NCBI GenBank assembly: GCA_028554645.1
Contig: JAQOOI010000070.1
Span: 124,001-188,000, forward strand
DNA length: 64,000 nucleotides
Direction of reading: 5' to 3'
DNA from: Omphalotus guepiniiformis
Lineage: Eukaryota; Basidiomycota; Agaricomycetes; Agaricales; Omphalotaceae
The position numbers and the translations under genes were made by a program. Shown piece after piece: positions 46,094 to 60,074 of this stretch. Under the pieces are notes generated by a model. It ran no database searches. It saw only the letters and a program-made list of their open reading frames with translations, and had not been told where the DNA came from. Every line of letters begins with the position of its first letter. Position 1 is the stretch's first letter.

Positions 46094-49000
46094 CTTGTAG
46101 AGGTGAGAGCAGATAACTTTCCGGTTCAATGATGGTAGAGGGACACCTCTTTATAATTCCTTCCTCATCGCGACCCGCGCCATTGCGGCGACTTCAAAGT
46201 ATTGCAGTGCTAGTTCTAGCGTTGGTAGCCACTTACTACTACATAATTGACCAGCACTTAGGTGTTCAGCCGCATGACCGCACAAAACGGAAACCGATGA
46301 TGCGGGCAACTCGCGGCCGAGATGTTCGACTCAATAAGGACACGACTGTTTACAGAATCAATTCAATCGAGTAACCCTGTGATGATAGCGGTCAGCCCTT
46401 ATATCTTCAAGCCCTACCATCCTTGTCGCCCAGACAGTCGATCCGTTCAAGTCTCTAAGGTAAAGCTGACCAGATGTACTTCTCGTCTCAAAGTTCATAC
46501 GCACCCGCTAGGTAGGTAAGTGAGTGTCATAATTCTCTGAACGAGCCCACTCGGGTCAACCTCCTTATTGTTTCAGTACTTTCTTGTTTCAGCAGTCGCG
46601 GCAGTGGAAATAAAGAGTGCAAACCGTCTCAAGATACAGATACGCGTTAACTTTTTTGATGCGGAGTCTTTTACCGATTCTTCTGGGCTGGGTCTGGGAG
46701 AAATACTTCCAGTCTCCATTGTAACCCTTGGACGAGATCGGGCACGCTGCGAGTCAATGTGGTCTCTCTCAAAACACACAACAGTCGGGAAAAGCGCGAG
46801 GGGGTTATAACTTATCGATTCTGCCATCCTTGTCACGAAACTTCTACATCAGAACGCTTTTGTATTGATTCTAATTTGAAACGTCGGTCACCGACTTTTG
46901 TATTAGATGATAAAGGTAGTTTAGGTGAACTGAATTAAAGAATGGACTCCGGCTGAGTAAGTACAAAGTACATAAGAGTACATACATACATCTTGACATA
47001 AGATCTCCTCAAATAGATTGCCGGTGACCCCAGGTTCAAATTCAAATCGGAACCGGATACTCAATTTCGAGTACGCGCTCCCGCTCGGGAAGACTTGTCG
47101 TTTCCGTTAAAGAACTCTGGAGTCTGTAGACTCTCGTAAACTTATTTGTATTCAATGGGTCTCTGCATAGCTATCTGACAGTGGTATCTTGTCATTGCTG
47201 CAATTGCCAATCTGCTACGTTGAGCTGCATGGACGGACCTAGGCCACAAACATTATTTTGATATTCTCTTGTTCGAGCGGTAACACGACAGAAGATCAAG
47301 CAGCTATGATCGTCAGAATCTTGTTTAAAGTTTCATTCCGTTACAATGGTCCCAGCCTGAAGGTCAGAGGCTTAGCAGGGCAGGATTGGATTTTGACGCT
47401 ACTGGTGTACTGTACAATATATACGTATATAGCCAGGCTCCGAATCAAATGGGAAGTAGTACTATAGTAGTATGTAGTATATTATGCACGTGCTGAAACA
47501 GAAGCAATTGTTGCCTCCGCTTTGGAGATTAAAAGTCTTCTGAAGAATTTCCAATCATGCAGCTAAAAACGGCGAAAGTGAAAGCTGAATATTTGCAACT
47601 ATTCCTACCGCCAGCCTCTAGGCTATGTTTGGAGTCCCAACTACGCCCTCAGATGACGGAAGTGCTAGAGTTATCATTGGAGGCACTCGAGTGTCTGACT
47701 TCAGAAATGTCTCGCCTAACACTGACAGCTGTCACCACAATTTCAGGCATCATTTGCTACCATATAAGTAGTCCCAAGGCCCCCGAAGTTTCTTCATGGG
47801 CACCAAAGTGTACCCACGAACAAGATGTTTGAGCGAAATTAAGGGTGCATATGTTGTGTGTGAGTCGAGGCTCGATCGACCAATGCGAAGTAGCGGCAAT
47901 TAAGGGAACATGCACGTCCTGATGTCCCCATCAGAGCTAGCTAAGGGATACTTGATGTGGTTTAAACCGGGATGGCCTGTCGACAGGTCAACAGTTCACA
48001 ATTAGTGAAACTCTCAAGGAGAGAAAACATACCGCACCGCTGTAAATCAGATGGGAACTTCGGGTGAACGGGAGTAGATTGAGAACATGCTATGTGTCAT
48101 GGAAAAGGTGTCCCTTCCGAGCAACTTCCCGAGAGTCAAGCCTGGCCAGAGGCTCCTGGATCTCATCTGAGTCTCAAATAGATATCTGCTAGATTAGAAG
48201 AAGCTCTTTAAAATACACTCTCCTTGGAAAAAAACGAGCTTAATTTTCGGTCAACTCCGCTGTCACATCACCTAGGGGTAAAATAAACTTATAGAGATGT
48301 TGGAGACATCAAACCTACCCCATGTCATTTCTTCAACGGAATGGCAAGCTGCAAGTACAACATTGCTGAGCCCTTCGGGATGATGAACACTGGTGCCCGA
48401 ATTTACAGTGATTTGCGTCAGAAGGAAATTCAATTGACGATTACAGTCCTGAAGAGAAATACTTCACTACCACCTGTTCAAATGGTCACTGTGAAAGATT
48501 TCAAAAAGGGTCATTTCATCGGCACCGAGTCTAATACTATGTAGCTTCGTATTATTTCTCGAGTCGGTGTCCCGTTGCAACCCTTCTGATCTGTGAATCA
48601 TTCTAGTCTCTCGACGTACTTCAAACAATGCTTCTTATACCTTACCCGATTTTGACATGAACCATACGAAGACGACATTCTTCCCTGAAAAGTGTGTCAA
48701 GACGCATCCTCATTACGAGAAATGCATAGTACATCACCATGTTGGTTGGAGCAAATCCTCTCAGGCAATCCAGTTACACACTCGACATTCATGGCATTGA
48801 ACAACATCACCACGCTTTCAGATGTCTAACCGCGAATCCAATGTCCATCCATTGAGTCGTCACGCGTCAGAGGTCGTCAGCCAGATGGTCCTAAAACGTT
48901 GAAAAACGGACCATTTGGACAGGGCTGTGAACTTGTAGGAACGAACATCTATTATTGGATCAAAGCAAATGCAGGATTGTGCGGCAAGACAGACTCACTC

Positions 49001-49645
49001 ACAATCCGTAGCCGTGATGGTTAATTGCTTCGACATACAGTTTCAATGCCACGCTTTTCAAGAAAATGATGGAGTGGCTTCAATACCAATTGAAGGTACC
49101 AAGAATTGCTTTTGAGCAACTCGTATAGGACTGTTGGGGATTATGTAGAAGGGTCCGAAAACATATTTGATCCCTTCAAAATCTCTGATAAGGTATGTAG
49201 CCCCTTGTAGCCCCTAGTCCCATCAAAAGGTCCGACTCCTCGGAGGTCTAGGGACCGTGTCGTAATACACCTTGCCTTTCGAATTTGTCCTCCGACTTCC
49301 GATCTTCGAAGGGACACTACATATTACATAAGGATATAATCTATAGTACAGCAGAACTCACCTGCGAAAATCAAAAAAACAGTCTGAATCTGAACACGTA
49401 GATTCATGCTATGTTATGTTGCCAATGATAAACCATCTGACCCTTGAAGTGGAATTAAGATTGACTACCTAGGACAAGGGGTGAAGAAGCTCACTGATGG
49501 CTATATTTAATTATCTCATCAATGAACTTCAACCTGCAGTCTATTGTGGGCCTAATACCTTTCGCTCACGCGAAACGCAGGCGTCCCGACTCCCAAGGGG
49601 GGTTGTGACTTTGTGACGATTTAGCGGACCATCAAATGTGTCGAA
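46094..49645. other. Gene-poor region, no gene supported
   Basis: About 3.5 kb without a defensible gene. Open frames at 46568-46810, 47557-47832 (91 aa) and 48341-48544 have no recognised family and no consistent splice partners. No long repeats were noticed. Confidence 0.4.
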
Positions 49646-50920
49646 ATGAGTATATCTGTAGAGCGAAATCGCACAGTAAGTATCATAGAAAGTCCCTACA
49701 ATTAAGTCCTCACTCACCATGTTACTCTCTCTTTCCCTCCACCAGTTGCAAAGCCTCTACCTCTATTGCGACCTACGCGAAAACGAATGCCAACAGCCTA
49801 ACTTCAGCTTCGAGTCTCGTTCCTCTTCAGCAATACCAGAAAGCCCCAACAATGTGACAGCTACATTAGCTAGTACATTTATCAAGATAGAAGTGATCGG
49901 TTCAAACCGCCTTAGGATATACGTCGACTCACCAAATGTCGAAACGTCTCTGGAGCCACTTCATAGAGAACTCTCAAAGGGACATGCAGCCATAGGTAAA
50001 TATTCCTCTACCCATTTTCCCCCAAGAGATTTGCGATTCTGGGCTCCGTCGTATTGATTTTTATCAGATTATTCTTTCCTAGATGATGAGCAATTAACCG
50101 CGCCGCCGGCAAGTTTCCTGGAGGTGCCACAGCCTTCCTTGGTAGACACCCAGGGCGGCCAGACTTGCCCTTCCTCCGTGACAGTTCGTGCCATACCAGA
50201 AGCGTCAGGTATCAATCTACGCGTTAGCGGAGCTGGACCTGTGAACACCGCGCAAGGAGGAAGCACTCATGTTAACAATGAAGTCGTTGACAGCTCCAGC
50301 GCGATGAATCTACCTGACATCGAAAACAACTTGAGGAATTTCGCAGACTACTCAGAAGGGCAATATCGTATCCCTGGATTTGAGGACTCTTTCGACTGCC
50401 TCGATCTCGGCATGCACTTGGAAGCGTTTATGCCGCTTGTTGGTAAGCCGCATCGTTCGTCTCGACCTAGGATTCTATTGACATGATATCAGACACATCA
50501 ACAAGCGAGAAAAGTGGGCAACTCCAAAGGGAATATGAATCTGTTCCGCCTACTCCGACGCCGAGCCCTTCTCTTTCCTCTCAAGACTACCTGAGCTCGT
50601 GCTCATCTACCGTATCAGCTCACAGAGGTTTCAGAAGGAAGCAACCGGAGAAGGTTTACGTGCGCAGAGCACCGTTGCAGCCCGGAAGGAGAACACGCTT
50701 GGTACCCACAGAAGATGCCGAAGTCCAGGAACGATTTCCGTGCAAAGAGTGCCAGGAGTCGTTCACCAGACGACACGACCTCCTCAGGCATGAACTGCGA
50801 CAACACGGGATGGTGCCTGAATGGGCGTGCGCTGATTGTGAAAAAGTCTTTCTATCTGGGAGACGTTTCAACAAGCATCGTTGCATACCAATCCGGGCGA
50901 ACAGTGCTGGGAATCCGTGA
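49646..50920 (+). CDS. C2H2 zinc-finger protein, probable transcription factor, 355 aa
   Basis: Exons 49646-49675, 49746-49995, 50083-50442 and 50493-50920 (1068 nt). The start MSISVERNRT was chosen because only this ATG joins exon 2 in frame. The first two thirds are Ser/Thr/Asn-rich with acidic patches, as in activation regions. A basic stretch (RGFRRKQPEK...RRAPLQPGRRTRL) could be a nuclear localisation signal. The C-terminus holds a classic finger, Cys297, Cys300, His313, His318 (FTRRHDLLRH), followed by a second, atypical one, Cys326, Cys329, His342, Cys344 (C2HC). Two tandem fingers are the usual DNA-binding unit of fungal regulators. Targets are unknown. Confidence 0.88.
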
Positions 50921-51779
50921 GGCGGATGCTGTGATTGTCCTTTGCGAGGGGGGGCTTGAGTCTACTAGAATGGTGGTACTGCCACCGAACTGATAGTGAT
51001 GCGATTCAGTCGGGAAGAGCTTATGTATGTGCCGCTATGTTTCGGGATCACGTATTAATTCAAGGACGGGAGGAAGAGTACTGGTATAGATCTGTGATTA
51101 TTCATGCCAATAGATGTTTCACGAAAACCAGATGGAGAAGCAAATCCAATGAAGTAATACTCTCCGTCAACATAACTTCAATTATTGAGGAATTGAGGAA
51201 ATAATACTCACCTTCAAAGCTTCAATCTTCGAATAAGATACAGACCGATGACCGTAAGTATATCCAAGCGAATTTCGATTAGGCCTAGGCTCTTCATGAT
51301 AGTCGTAGTCGTAGTCAGTCGTAGTCATAGTTCTAGTTTGCCCCGCATACTTATGTAATCATTGAACGTTCAACTTCCACTTGGACCATTCATAAGTAGA
51401 CCTTCGCAGTTTATAGTTTTCGAAATTGTGTGAGTATTTCGATTGTATATGGGGTTTTCGAACACTGACCCATAGACTTTCATCACTAGTCCAGACATCT
51501 GCCTTCATTCAGAAGCCACAGTACTGGCGGCTGGCTGCCTAGAGCGCTGGAATTTTAGCAGTCATGCCTGTGGTCGACCGTCTGGTTCATGGAAGAAGTT
51601 TCGGAGCTGAGCCTAAATGCTAACGCTGAACATCCAGAATAGGCCTCCGGCGCTCAGCATTCGGACCCATCAGCATGCTTTGCTGGAACGTACATCGATG
51701 ACTCAGCCGAACACCTTTCGTGACAATGGAATTAGCGCCTTGATTCTCTTCCCCTTCCCTTTCGCTGGTGCTCGTCACG
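50921..51779. other. Intergenic region with GTAGTC words
   Basis: Between two genes on the plus strand. A run of gtcgtagtcgtagtcagtcgtagtc words lies at 51301-51325. No supported gene. Confidence 0.45.
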
Positions 51780-54700
51780 ATGGCCAATATATCTCTCGAC
51801 ATTGGTGCTGTCTTGCGCGAAATTCGAGCAATGGTAACCTCCCTCAGTGATTCACGCGCAGCAGAGAAAGAGCGTGACAAGTCTGCTCAGCTCTTGGTCT
51901 ATCGTGCTCTAGCGATACATCCAGCCCTGGAAAGCATGCGGCCTCCAACTGGAATGCTTGCGGATTTGGACTGGTATACAGAGTTGCGATCACCGTTTGC
52001 TACTGGAATTTTTCGCAAGTTAGGTGATTACGACTACTGCACGTTCTATTTCACACCCAAGCTTACTTCTATATCATTTAGGTCAAAATGAGCATTTTCG
52101 ACGAACTGCACTTTTGGGAACCACTGGAACGAGAGCAAGGATAATGATGCTCCTTCTATGGATCATTGGACACCGCCTCTCTGAAGATCATCTGGGAATA
52201 TTACTTTCAACTGCTGTAGGAGATGCTATTCGTAGTACGGACGATCAGGACGGGAGTTTGGCGTCGCAGTTGGTACAGTTGGATTCTGTGAAACGGGTTC
52301 TCGTCAGTTTGCGCAAAATGATAAAGACGAAACTTCCATTACCACCAGGTGCGTGCTTTCGAAAGTTTTGTAATATCAAATGACTGACAGCGGCAGTAGA
52401 CCGGAATCCTTTCGTTGGACAAGATTATCGTATCGAGGATGAGAATAAAGAGCTTCCACGAGCAGAGCTTTGGGCTTATGAGCTACCCTCGGATCAACAA
52501 TACGAATTTGATGTTTGCAGGAATCCGGCTTTATTGTTGCAGCCTCTCGAAGGACGTGTTATCATCCCCCTGACCAAATTATCGTTACTCCTTATCCAAT
52601 GGTCAACATGCAATTTTGGTCTCGGCAAGAAAGTTTTCAAGTCTGAAGACATCGATGCCCATGCATTCTGGAACGCAGACCCTCCTCCTCCTCCTCCTTC
52701 CTCATTACCATCCCCAACTTGGTCGACAAGTTCTGATGCCGAATCAGAATTTCCGTTTGAGATGTGGGAGGGTTTCCGAGCACCCCCGTACGAGATAGCT
52801 TTTGATCGACCGCTCGATGATTGGATTCATCTCCGTTTCTGCCATTCATACAAGCTGCACGGATGGGCGCACAATAGCTTTGCATACGTTTTGCTCTTCA
52901 ACACCTTTTGCGGATCTCTCAACTTTCCTTCCAAAATGGATATCCTCACCGCAGTCCATATCAGCACGAAGGTGCAAGACCTGCTTCCACCTGAGATATG
53001 GAATTATCTCGAACCTTTCATTATTGGTCGTGGGTTTCTCCTGTGGAAGGAGACAGAGAATCGGTTGTCTCGAGTTTTCGAAACAAACTTTTCTGAATGG
53101 TCAGCGGAAGAGCGTGGCCTGACAGCGATTTTTTCGGCTGCTCTTCGATGGGATAGAAGCCAAAATACACTAGACCAGTCTCCTTTGAATTCGTGGATGC
53201 AGGTATCAGATTTTCTGATACATCCATCACGTCATTGTCCTGATGCGCTTGACATCCTTTCTCTACCTCTCCTTCAAGCTGGCGTAAATGACGAGGACGA
53301 TGGTGAAGGAGAGGACATCGATGACGCTACTTCATCGCCAGTCAACCGACTTCCATCGTTAGATCCAGACACCTGTACATGTGGCAAATGCGCTTTGGTC
53401 AGCTCGAAGATGTCAAACTCATTGACATCGTTCCACACCACCTACGTCGAAGTGACTTCAGGAACCTGCTGCAATGCTCTCGCTGCTTCATGGGAGCCAC
53501 TATTGACCACAGCTGAGGAGTGGCTAGAAAATCTCATTTCACGTGTCGAATCTCAATTCAGCCTATTCGCTTGGATGGACGATGTTCGAATTGGTCCCTT
53601 TGTCCTCGAGGTGGCTAATATGATGAATATTACCATTGGTTCAGAACTCTCAGACGAAGATCTCCTGCGGTTCATGGTTAGCATGAGTAGCTTTAGTCCT
53701 TTGGACAAGTTTAATTCATCCGTTGTACCGAAATCGCTGGACCGATGGGGAGTAGGATATCTTGTCAAGATACCACGTACACTGGATCGTGAAGAGTATT
53801 TGGATGAGGAAAGTGGTGTGGACGCCGTTATGTTTGCGAGAAGTGGTTGGATGTATGATCTTGTTGGTGTTGATGGAATTACTCTTATTCATTCACGTGA
53901 AGGTTTGGGTATTGAATTAAGAATACCGTTCTTACAGAAGGAATCTCCTGTATACATGCCCTCTTTCAAACCCGACACCCCAAGCATCTTTCCTCCTTCG
54001 CATGATGATGAGTTATCTGAGGCACGAACTTCACAGCTCATGCCAGTACCCGCGGACGACTCGGAGCTCGGGATAAAGATAAAGCTCACATTGAGTTCCT
54101 TGAAAGCCGATGGATTTCCTCTCCTATCAGTATCAGATAAATCTTATTCAACTTCAACTTCTATACCTCGTAATGCACTAGCGATGTGCATTAGGGTAAC
54201 GTACCTCGGATACAACATCGAGACAGTTTGGAAACCTGATGTTACCGCCGGGACTGCGTGCCCGCATAGGGAATTATGGGGACGTATGACTCGATGTGCA
54301 CCTACCCTCAGGAGCTTAGTGGAGTGCCTGCGCGAATCCAAATCTAAAGATGAGGAGGAGGGGGAGCAGGAGCAGGAGAAGGTACAACCGCTGCGCGAAC
54401 TCTCAATACTCGAAGCACTCCGACTTCAAAAAGATATCTACTCCGATGAATGCCGCCAAATTCTCAAACTTCGTATGGATACAAACTCTCGTCTTTTAGC
54501 TCCATTATCAACTCCAGGTCATCCCTTAAGCTTGGAAAGAGATAAAATCGTCTTCATACGATGTGGAGATGTCGACTCTGGCCCAGTTGATGGGGTGGTC
54601 GTGTTGGGGGCTTCGTTGAAAAAGGCTGTTTATGTTTTACATCATCGGTGAGTGAGTACGACTAGTACAACTCCTCTAGTTCATTTCATATCATAATCAT

Positions 54701-54863
54701 TGTTCCCGTGGATTGATACGAGGGTTCTCGTTACTTTTCCTATTTATTTAGTGAATGCTGGGATTGTGCATTGTCTGCAATGCGGGATCATGGATGTACA
54801 GTGGGCGCTGCGATTAACGTTAAAAGTGTCACTCAGTGTGAGTATTGTCGCGACGACGTCTGA
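51780..54863 (+). CDS. Large protein of unknown function with Cys-pair motifs, 957 aa
   Basis: Exons 51780-52023, 52082-52348, 52397-54647 and 54752-54863 (2874 nt, all GT-AG). I do not recognise the family. An N-terminal helical region (VLREIRAMVTSLSDSRAAEKERDKSA) is followed by ~2.2 kb in one exon with Trp-rich globular segments, an acidic patch (DEDDGEGEDIDDA), a CTCGKC pair near the middle, a second CC pair, and a Glu/Gln-rich linker near residue 850. The last exon adds ECWDC...HGC...CEYC, a possible zinc site. Without the last intron the frame stops at 54651, four residues after the donor; the spliced version is preferred because it adds the ordered Cys pattern. Probably a lineage-specific basidiomycete protein. 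Confidence 0.7.
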
Positions 54864-55133
54864 CGTCTGACGTTCACTTACAACTGAGCGCTGAGCCTGG
54901 GGACAAGCTGGGACAAGTCAAAAACGCGACGCTAATCATACAGGAACATTGATTGATGAAAGATTCTCACTACTTAGTAACTATTCTTATTCCGTACAAC
55001 AAATAAGGCACATACTTATACTTAGGCACATACATACATACATATCTAAATCCAATGGGCAATGCAATAGAATGCAACGTTCAAAAAAAAATCCCCCTTG
55101 TACACTGTAACCATAACCATTCAGCGCTCAGCA

Positions 55134-57891
55134 TCAACGTAAATCCACAATCTCCAACGGCAAAATCTTCATCTGTACATGTCCCCTGTCTGCGTCCTAA
55201 GAGAGGGCACGCCACCAAAACATCAACATCAATACCATCATTCAACGTTAACCCACTGCCCAAGGAGCATAGAATAGGCGAAGCAGGGTGTGACGCACCG
55301 TATATATAGGTATATCAGGATGCGGATGAAACGCATCTTTAACATTACAATCAAGTATAGTCTGTAATCCAGGTGGATCTGTAAGGCGGAAGATACCAAA
55401 ACTGTTTTTTTTTGCGGGCGAAAAGCAACGGCAACCGCGTTTTCAAGTCAGCGAGCGACCCCAGATCAAGGAAGGAATAGGGAAGAAGAGAAGAAGCGGG
55501 ACGAATGAGGAAAGAAAGGAAGGAAAAGGAAGAAAGGGAGAAGCAGCACGACGTACTTGGGAGTCGACTTGGGTGCACATACAACCGCAAACGATTCCGG
55601 TAACATACGTTGAAACGCAGAATGAGTGTGTAAATCCACCGAAGACATGAAACCTGTTGAATCATGAACTCGGGAGTGCGCTGTTCTACTTGGTAAAACC
55701 ACGTACATGATTGACTCGGATGCGTATGAATCTATTCGAAAACACGCATTCATAATCAGTCAATAACCCAACCCAACCAAAGCACAAAACAAAAACCCCA
55801 AACCCAAAACCCCAAAAAAACTCACCCAACCAAGCGTAATCAACCCCCTCTCCTCCGTAACCTTCAAAATCAACTCCTCCTCATCCATAGTACAACTATC
55901 ACTAGTCCCATGTTGCTTAGGTATCAACAACGTAGTAACTAAAAACCTCTCCCCCCTATCCTTACCCAACAATAACCCACACGTCTCCCGATTCCTCGAA
56001 GTATTCACTTTGGCTATCGTTAGGAATCGGGAGAGTGATTCCCTGGGTAGAAGGACAGTTTTGAGGTCGGGTGTTCTTGGTGTGCCCGATGCTGTGCCGG
56101 CGCCGCGAGAACGAGGGCGAGATATAGGTTCGGTGGAATCGGCAGAAGAGGTTTGGGTTATTGGGCGTGATGAGGATGAGGTTGTTGGAACGAGAGGTGC
56201 GGGTCGGGTTGGGCCTGGATAAGATGGGTACGGACCATCCAAAGGCGGTTGAGGTAATGGATTATGGTGGTGATGAGAATGGGATTGCGAGTGTGAATGC
56301 TGATGCGGATGTTGAGGTACGGGAGGAGCAACGGGAGGGGCGGAAGAAGAATTCGTTACCGAATACAAATCCCTAGAATCCCAATTCCTACTCTCCAAAA
56401 GCAAAGAATCAGCATTAAAAGCACGCTGTTCAGCCTCTGATCGAAACATCGAATTCAGCGACGGAGTATATCCCTGTGTCTTCTGATGCTGCGTCATAAG
56501 TTTCGGATATTCAATTCTATCCGGGGGTGGCGGAGAGGTTGTCGTTACTGGTGGAGGAATCGTTGGGCTAAAAATTGAAGTAATGAAGTTTGTTTTAGTC
56601 AACACTTTGACGACTGTCGAAGTGTACTCACCGGGAACTGGGTTTCGTCGGGGTGTTGTGTTCCACAGCTACACGGTGTCGTTGATACCAAGCTGGCTGA
56701 TCGCCAGTATCATCATCGATCTTGGAAGGACTTTCGAGAGGCATGACAAACCGTTGTTCGTCTCTGAATCCTCCAGGTTTGGCAGAAGGCTGATAGATAT
56801 TCGACTGTGGTACAACCGGTGGATGATAAATAGATGATGAAGGTATAGACATTGCTTGAGGATATTTGTTGGCTTCAGAATAGACAGTGGATGGTATCGA
56901 GGAGGTAGCAGAAGTGCCGGTAGCAGGAGCAGGCATGGGAAGTCCAGGTGTAGATGAAGGGTTATAATACGGTGTTGTCCGTCCTTGTCCTTGGTACTCC
57001 GATTCCTTCACTCTCTGCCTCTCTTCATCACGCCTCCTCATCATCTCTTGACTTCGTAACCGCATCTCCTCTTGTTGTCGTTGATGTCTCTGCTCCGCCT
57101 CAGTAGCAGAAATCCCAGCAGCCTGACGAGCAGACAATACAGCCGAATTCGCCGCAGCACTCAATGGTCGTGGGGAGGTAGAGGTATAAACCTCTTCCTG
57201 TTGTCTTCGAATAGCCAGTTCTGCTTCCATAGCAGCTCTATGAGCTTCTTCCCTAATAACACGCTCTCGCTCTTCATCCTGTTGCATCCGCACTCGCCGT
57301 TCCCGGTCCCGGTCCCGGTCATCTTCTTCCTCTGCATCAAGCTGGGATTGCATTGGGGGCTGATCTGTATCGATCCCGTGCGGATGTTGGGTTGCCCATT
57401 TATCGTAACGATCGAGAAGAATAGGTTTCAAATGACCGAGATTGTCAAGGATCTCTTGACCGTTCTAAACCCCGCCACATACACAAGTCAAGTTAGCCAC
57501 CATCTGTTCTCGAAAGGTTTGAAAGAGTTTAATTGAGCACCCCCATGAACCGCCCCGGTGCTCAACTCTAACGACAAAGACACCCACAAGAAGGTGAACT
57601 CACCAACGACAAGTTATGCCTCTGCGTTACATTCAACGCCGTATCATAATCACGATGATTCGGGAGTTTCTCAAGCACAAGCGAAGCTGCTCTCGCAAAC
57701 GAAACAAAAGCACCTTCCAAATCATTCCTAGCAACAGCTTCCTTTCCATCTTTCCTATTCTTCTCTGCGAGCCGCAGGAAGTACTTGAAAGAACCATTCT
57801 CGTCCCAATTTGTTTGTTGAGCGCGTGCAGCGAGTTCTGATATCATAGATGGGCGTCGGGGGGTATTTCGAGAGTCATAATTAGACGCCAT
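55134..57891 (-). CDS. AMSH-type JAMM deubiquitinase (STAMBP/Sst2 family), 716 aa
   Basis: Seven exons, 57891-57604, 57464-56632, 56567-55826, 55731-55707 (25 nt), 55653-55557, 55401-55299 and 55196-55134 (2151 nt). Residues ~15-120 are the USP8-dimerisation/MIT-like helical domain (ISELAARAQ..., [28 protein letters not shown]). A long Arg/Glu/Gln-rich coiled coil and a Pro/Ser/His-rich linker follow. The C-terminal MPN+ domain has [10 protein letters not shown] (catalytic Glu), the zinc motif [14 protein letters not shown] (His623, His625, Asp636) and the AMSH-specific [30 protein letters not shown] and LEIVDLR. It cleaves Lys63-linked ubiquitin chains at ESCRT-bearing endosomes. All catalytic residues are present. 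Confidence 0.93.
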
Positions 57892-60074
57892 TAGGGTTGG
57901 ACGTTGGAGATTGAGGTTGGGGTAGAAGGTAAACAAACTGAGCTTGCTGCGCGAATCCTGCGGTTTACATCGTTGACACGTGCCCTGCGGCCCTGCCCTT
58001 CACTGGCTTCCACTGCTTCCGATCCGGAATTTAATTTACTGGTGCGGTCTGGACAAGTCGCTATATAGACATTTGAACTGGGCACTTGTAAAGAAGCTCT
58101 TTAGTAGGAGCTATATATAATACTAGGTGGATATGTAGCTGGCAGAAGCTCAGGCTATGTAGAAACCTGCAAGATACTATAGACGAATTTTCTAGTTTCT
58201 TCTCAATATAGGTATGTCATCGATTTCTCTGAAGCGTGTGAGCAGAACACTGAACACTGCAGGCTTCCACGTAAATTGAATGTCTGTTTCAAAACACGAC
58301 GCAGACATTACGTCCTGTGAAGAATTGCGGACAAAAATATAAAAGCAAGTGAAAGAAAGGAGCGCAGAAATGGAGATGTGTCATCAACTGCATTCTGGCT
58401 AACCCGCGGTCGGACCGTTGCCGAAACGAATCCGATACTCTCAACATCCCTCGAAGCCGCCCTCTCTTCGTCACCCGTCACGGTTGCTGAGATGTCTGGA
58501 AGTACTACATCGAATGGCACTGGCGCCCGAAATTCCTACTTAGGGATCCACAGGCTCGTATTTTGCCGCATCCTCCGAGTCACTGGCAGCATTTGCGTCG
58601 ACATTAGGGACGTATCACGGACTCTTCTTTCTTATAGCGCCTGTTTTCCCCAACTATCTTGGTATGGACCTCCAGATGTCCAGTTCTCACACTTACTCCG
58701 CTACGTGCTCGGTACCATGATACTCGCTTCCCACATTCGGAATGGAGAACTTGAAGGATGTCTTTCACGACTCGTGACGCGTTCGATAGATCGCATGCAC
58801 ACATAAAAGTATTTGGGATATTTCGGTGCGAGATTCCACTCACTGGGCCGTTGTCAAAGCGTTATTAATATTGACTTTTCTGCAGCTCACGGGATGTAGG
58901 AGGATGCCATTTCTTAGCAGAACCATTGTGACGGAGAGCCCGTGAAGCTTCACTGCCATTGTACCTTCATCAGACCTTCATTGAAGATGTCTCCGTAAAT
59001 CCGAAATCGAAACTCGAGGATCAATTCATCGTGTCGTCTTATCGTTCGAGCCCCACTGAATATGTTGAGCACACACTTGATATACTGTATGTACTTCATC
59101 ACCCCAGGCCTCCCTCATGATAAGGTTCGTTTGCAAAAAAGACAATACGGACTAGCTGATTTTGTATCATCTCACAAGCGTTCTACATATATGAGGGTTT
59201 TTCTGATCTGCAGTAATGTAAGTATGACGATCCTCTCTCTTATGATAGTTCGTAGGCATGCCTTTTCTAGCCCGAGAGCTACATTTCCACGGCGGCGAGA
59301 ACTTGATATATCATGATGTATAATTCTCATGACATGTCTTCCTCGTCTCATCATGATCTTGATGGCCATACATATAGCTAGATAGTAATAGCTCTAGCTA
59401 TACAATAGGTCATCGGGGTCACCTTTAGCATGTCCGATACTCTCCGCTAGGTCTTTTTACATACTGAGTAGTGTACTCTCAGTTCCGCTCTAAGCCTAGA
59501 CCAAAGTAAGCTCGAAAGAAATCCTGAAATCCTTCCAGAGATGAATATTAGCCGCTGGAAAGTATCTACTGCGGCGATACCGCTGCTTTTGAGAAAAGGG
59601 GAGTCTAGCATTCAAGCTTCCGAATTGATATCATCACGTACGAACTTGATTCATTGAATACTTACCTATTGACAAGTATGCTCTCTCGGGCCCCATCCGG
59701 TTTTTCACATAAAACGACAATTGCTCTTTGTCCCCGCCCGCGCCTTCCCTGTAACACCATCGCTCGCTCCTTGGCTCGTTCTCTCATCAAATTCGCAAAT
59801 CGGACACGCTGAGCGCAGCTGGCTTGCTTTTCTCTTGCTGCCTCCTGTCGATTTGAACTTCTGCTGCTGTAACTGTTGGCGCGTATCGGTGCTGATTGGA
59901 TATGCGCGTTTGATTCTCTCAGTACTACTTAGCGCATTGCCTTAGCTCGAGGCTGTAGTGAACAGTGAACTTTCAGAATTCGGATTCCTCAAACAGTGCA
60001 CCTTCTCGCTATCGACATATCTCATCCCAGGCCCTGTCATTCCGGATATTGTGGAGGGTATCTAGCTCAGCGGA
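57892..60074. other. Intergenic region, no gene supported
   Basis: A 142-codon plus-strand frame at 58378-58806 and its minus-strand counterpart have no recognisable domain. Otherwise no coding signal; the first ~100 bp are the leader of the AMSH gene. Confidence 0.4.

Noticed and set aside
47557..47832. 91-codon plus-strand frame in the gene-poor region
   Set aside because: Composition is protein-like but no homology-type landmark, promoter or intron supports it.
58378..58806. 142-codon plus-strand frame
   Set aside because: No domain, no splice partners and equal-quality frames on the opposite strand; not enough to call a gene.
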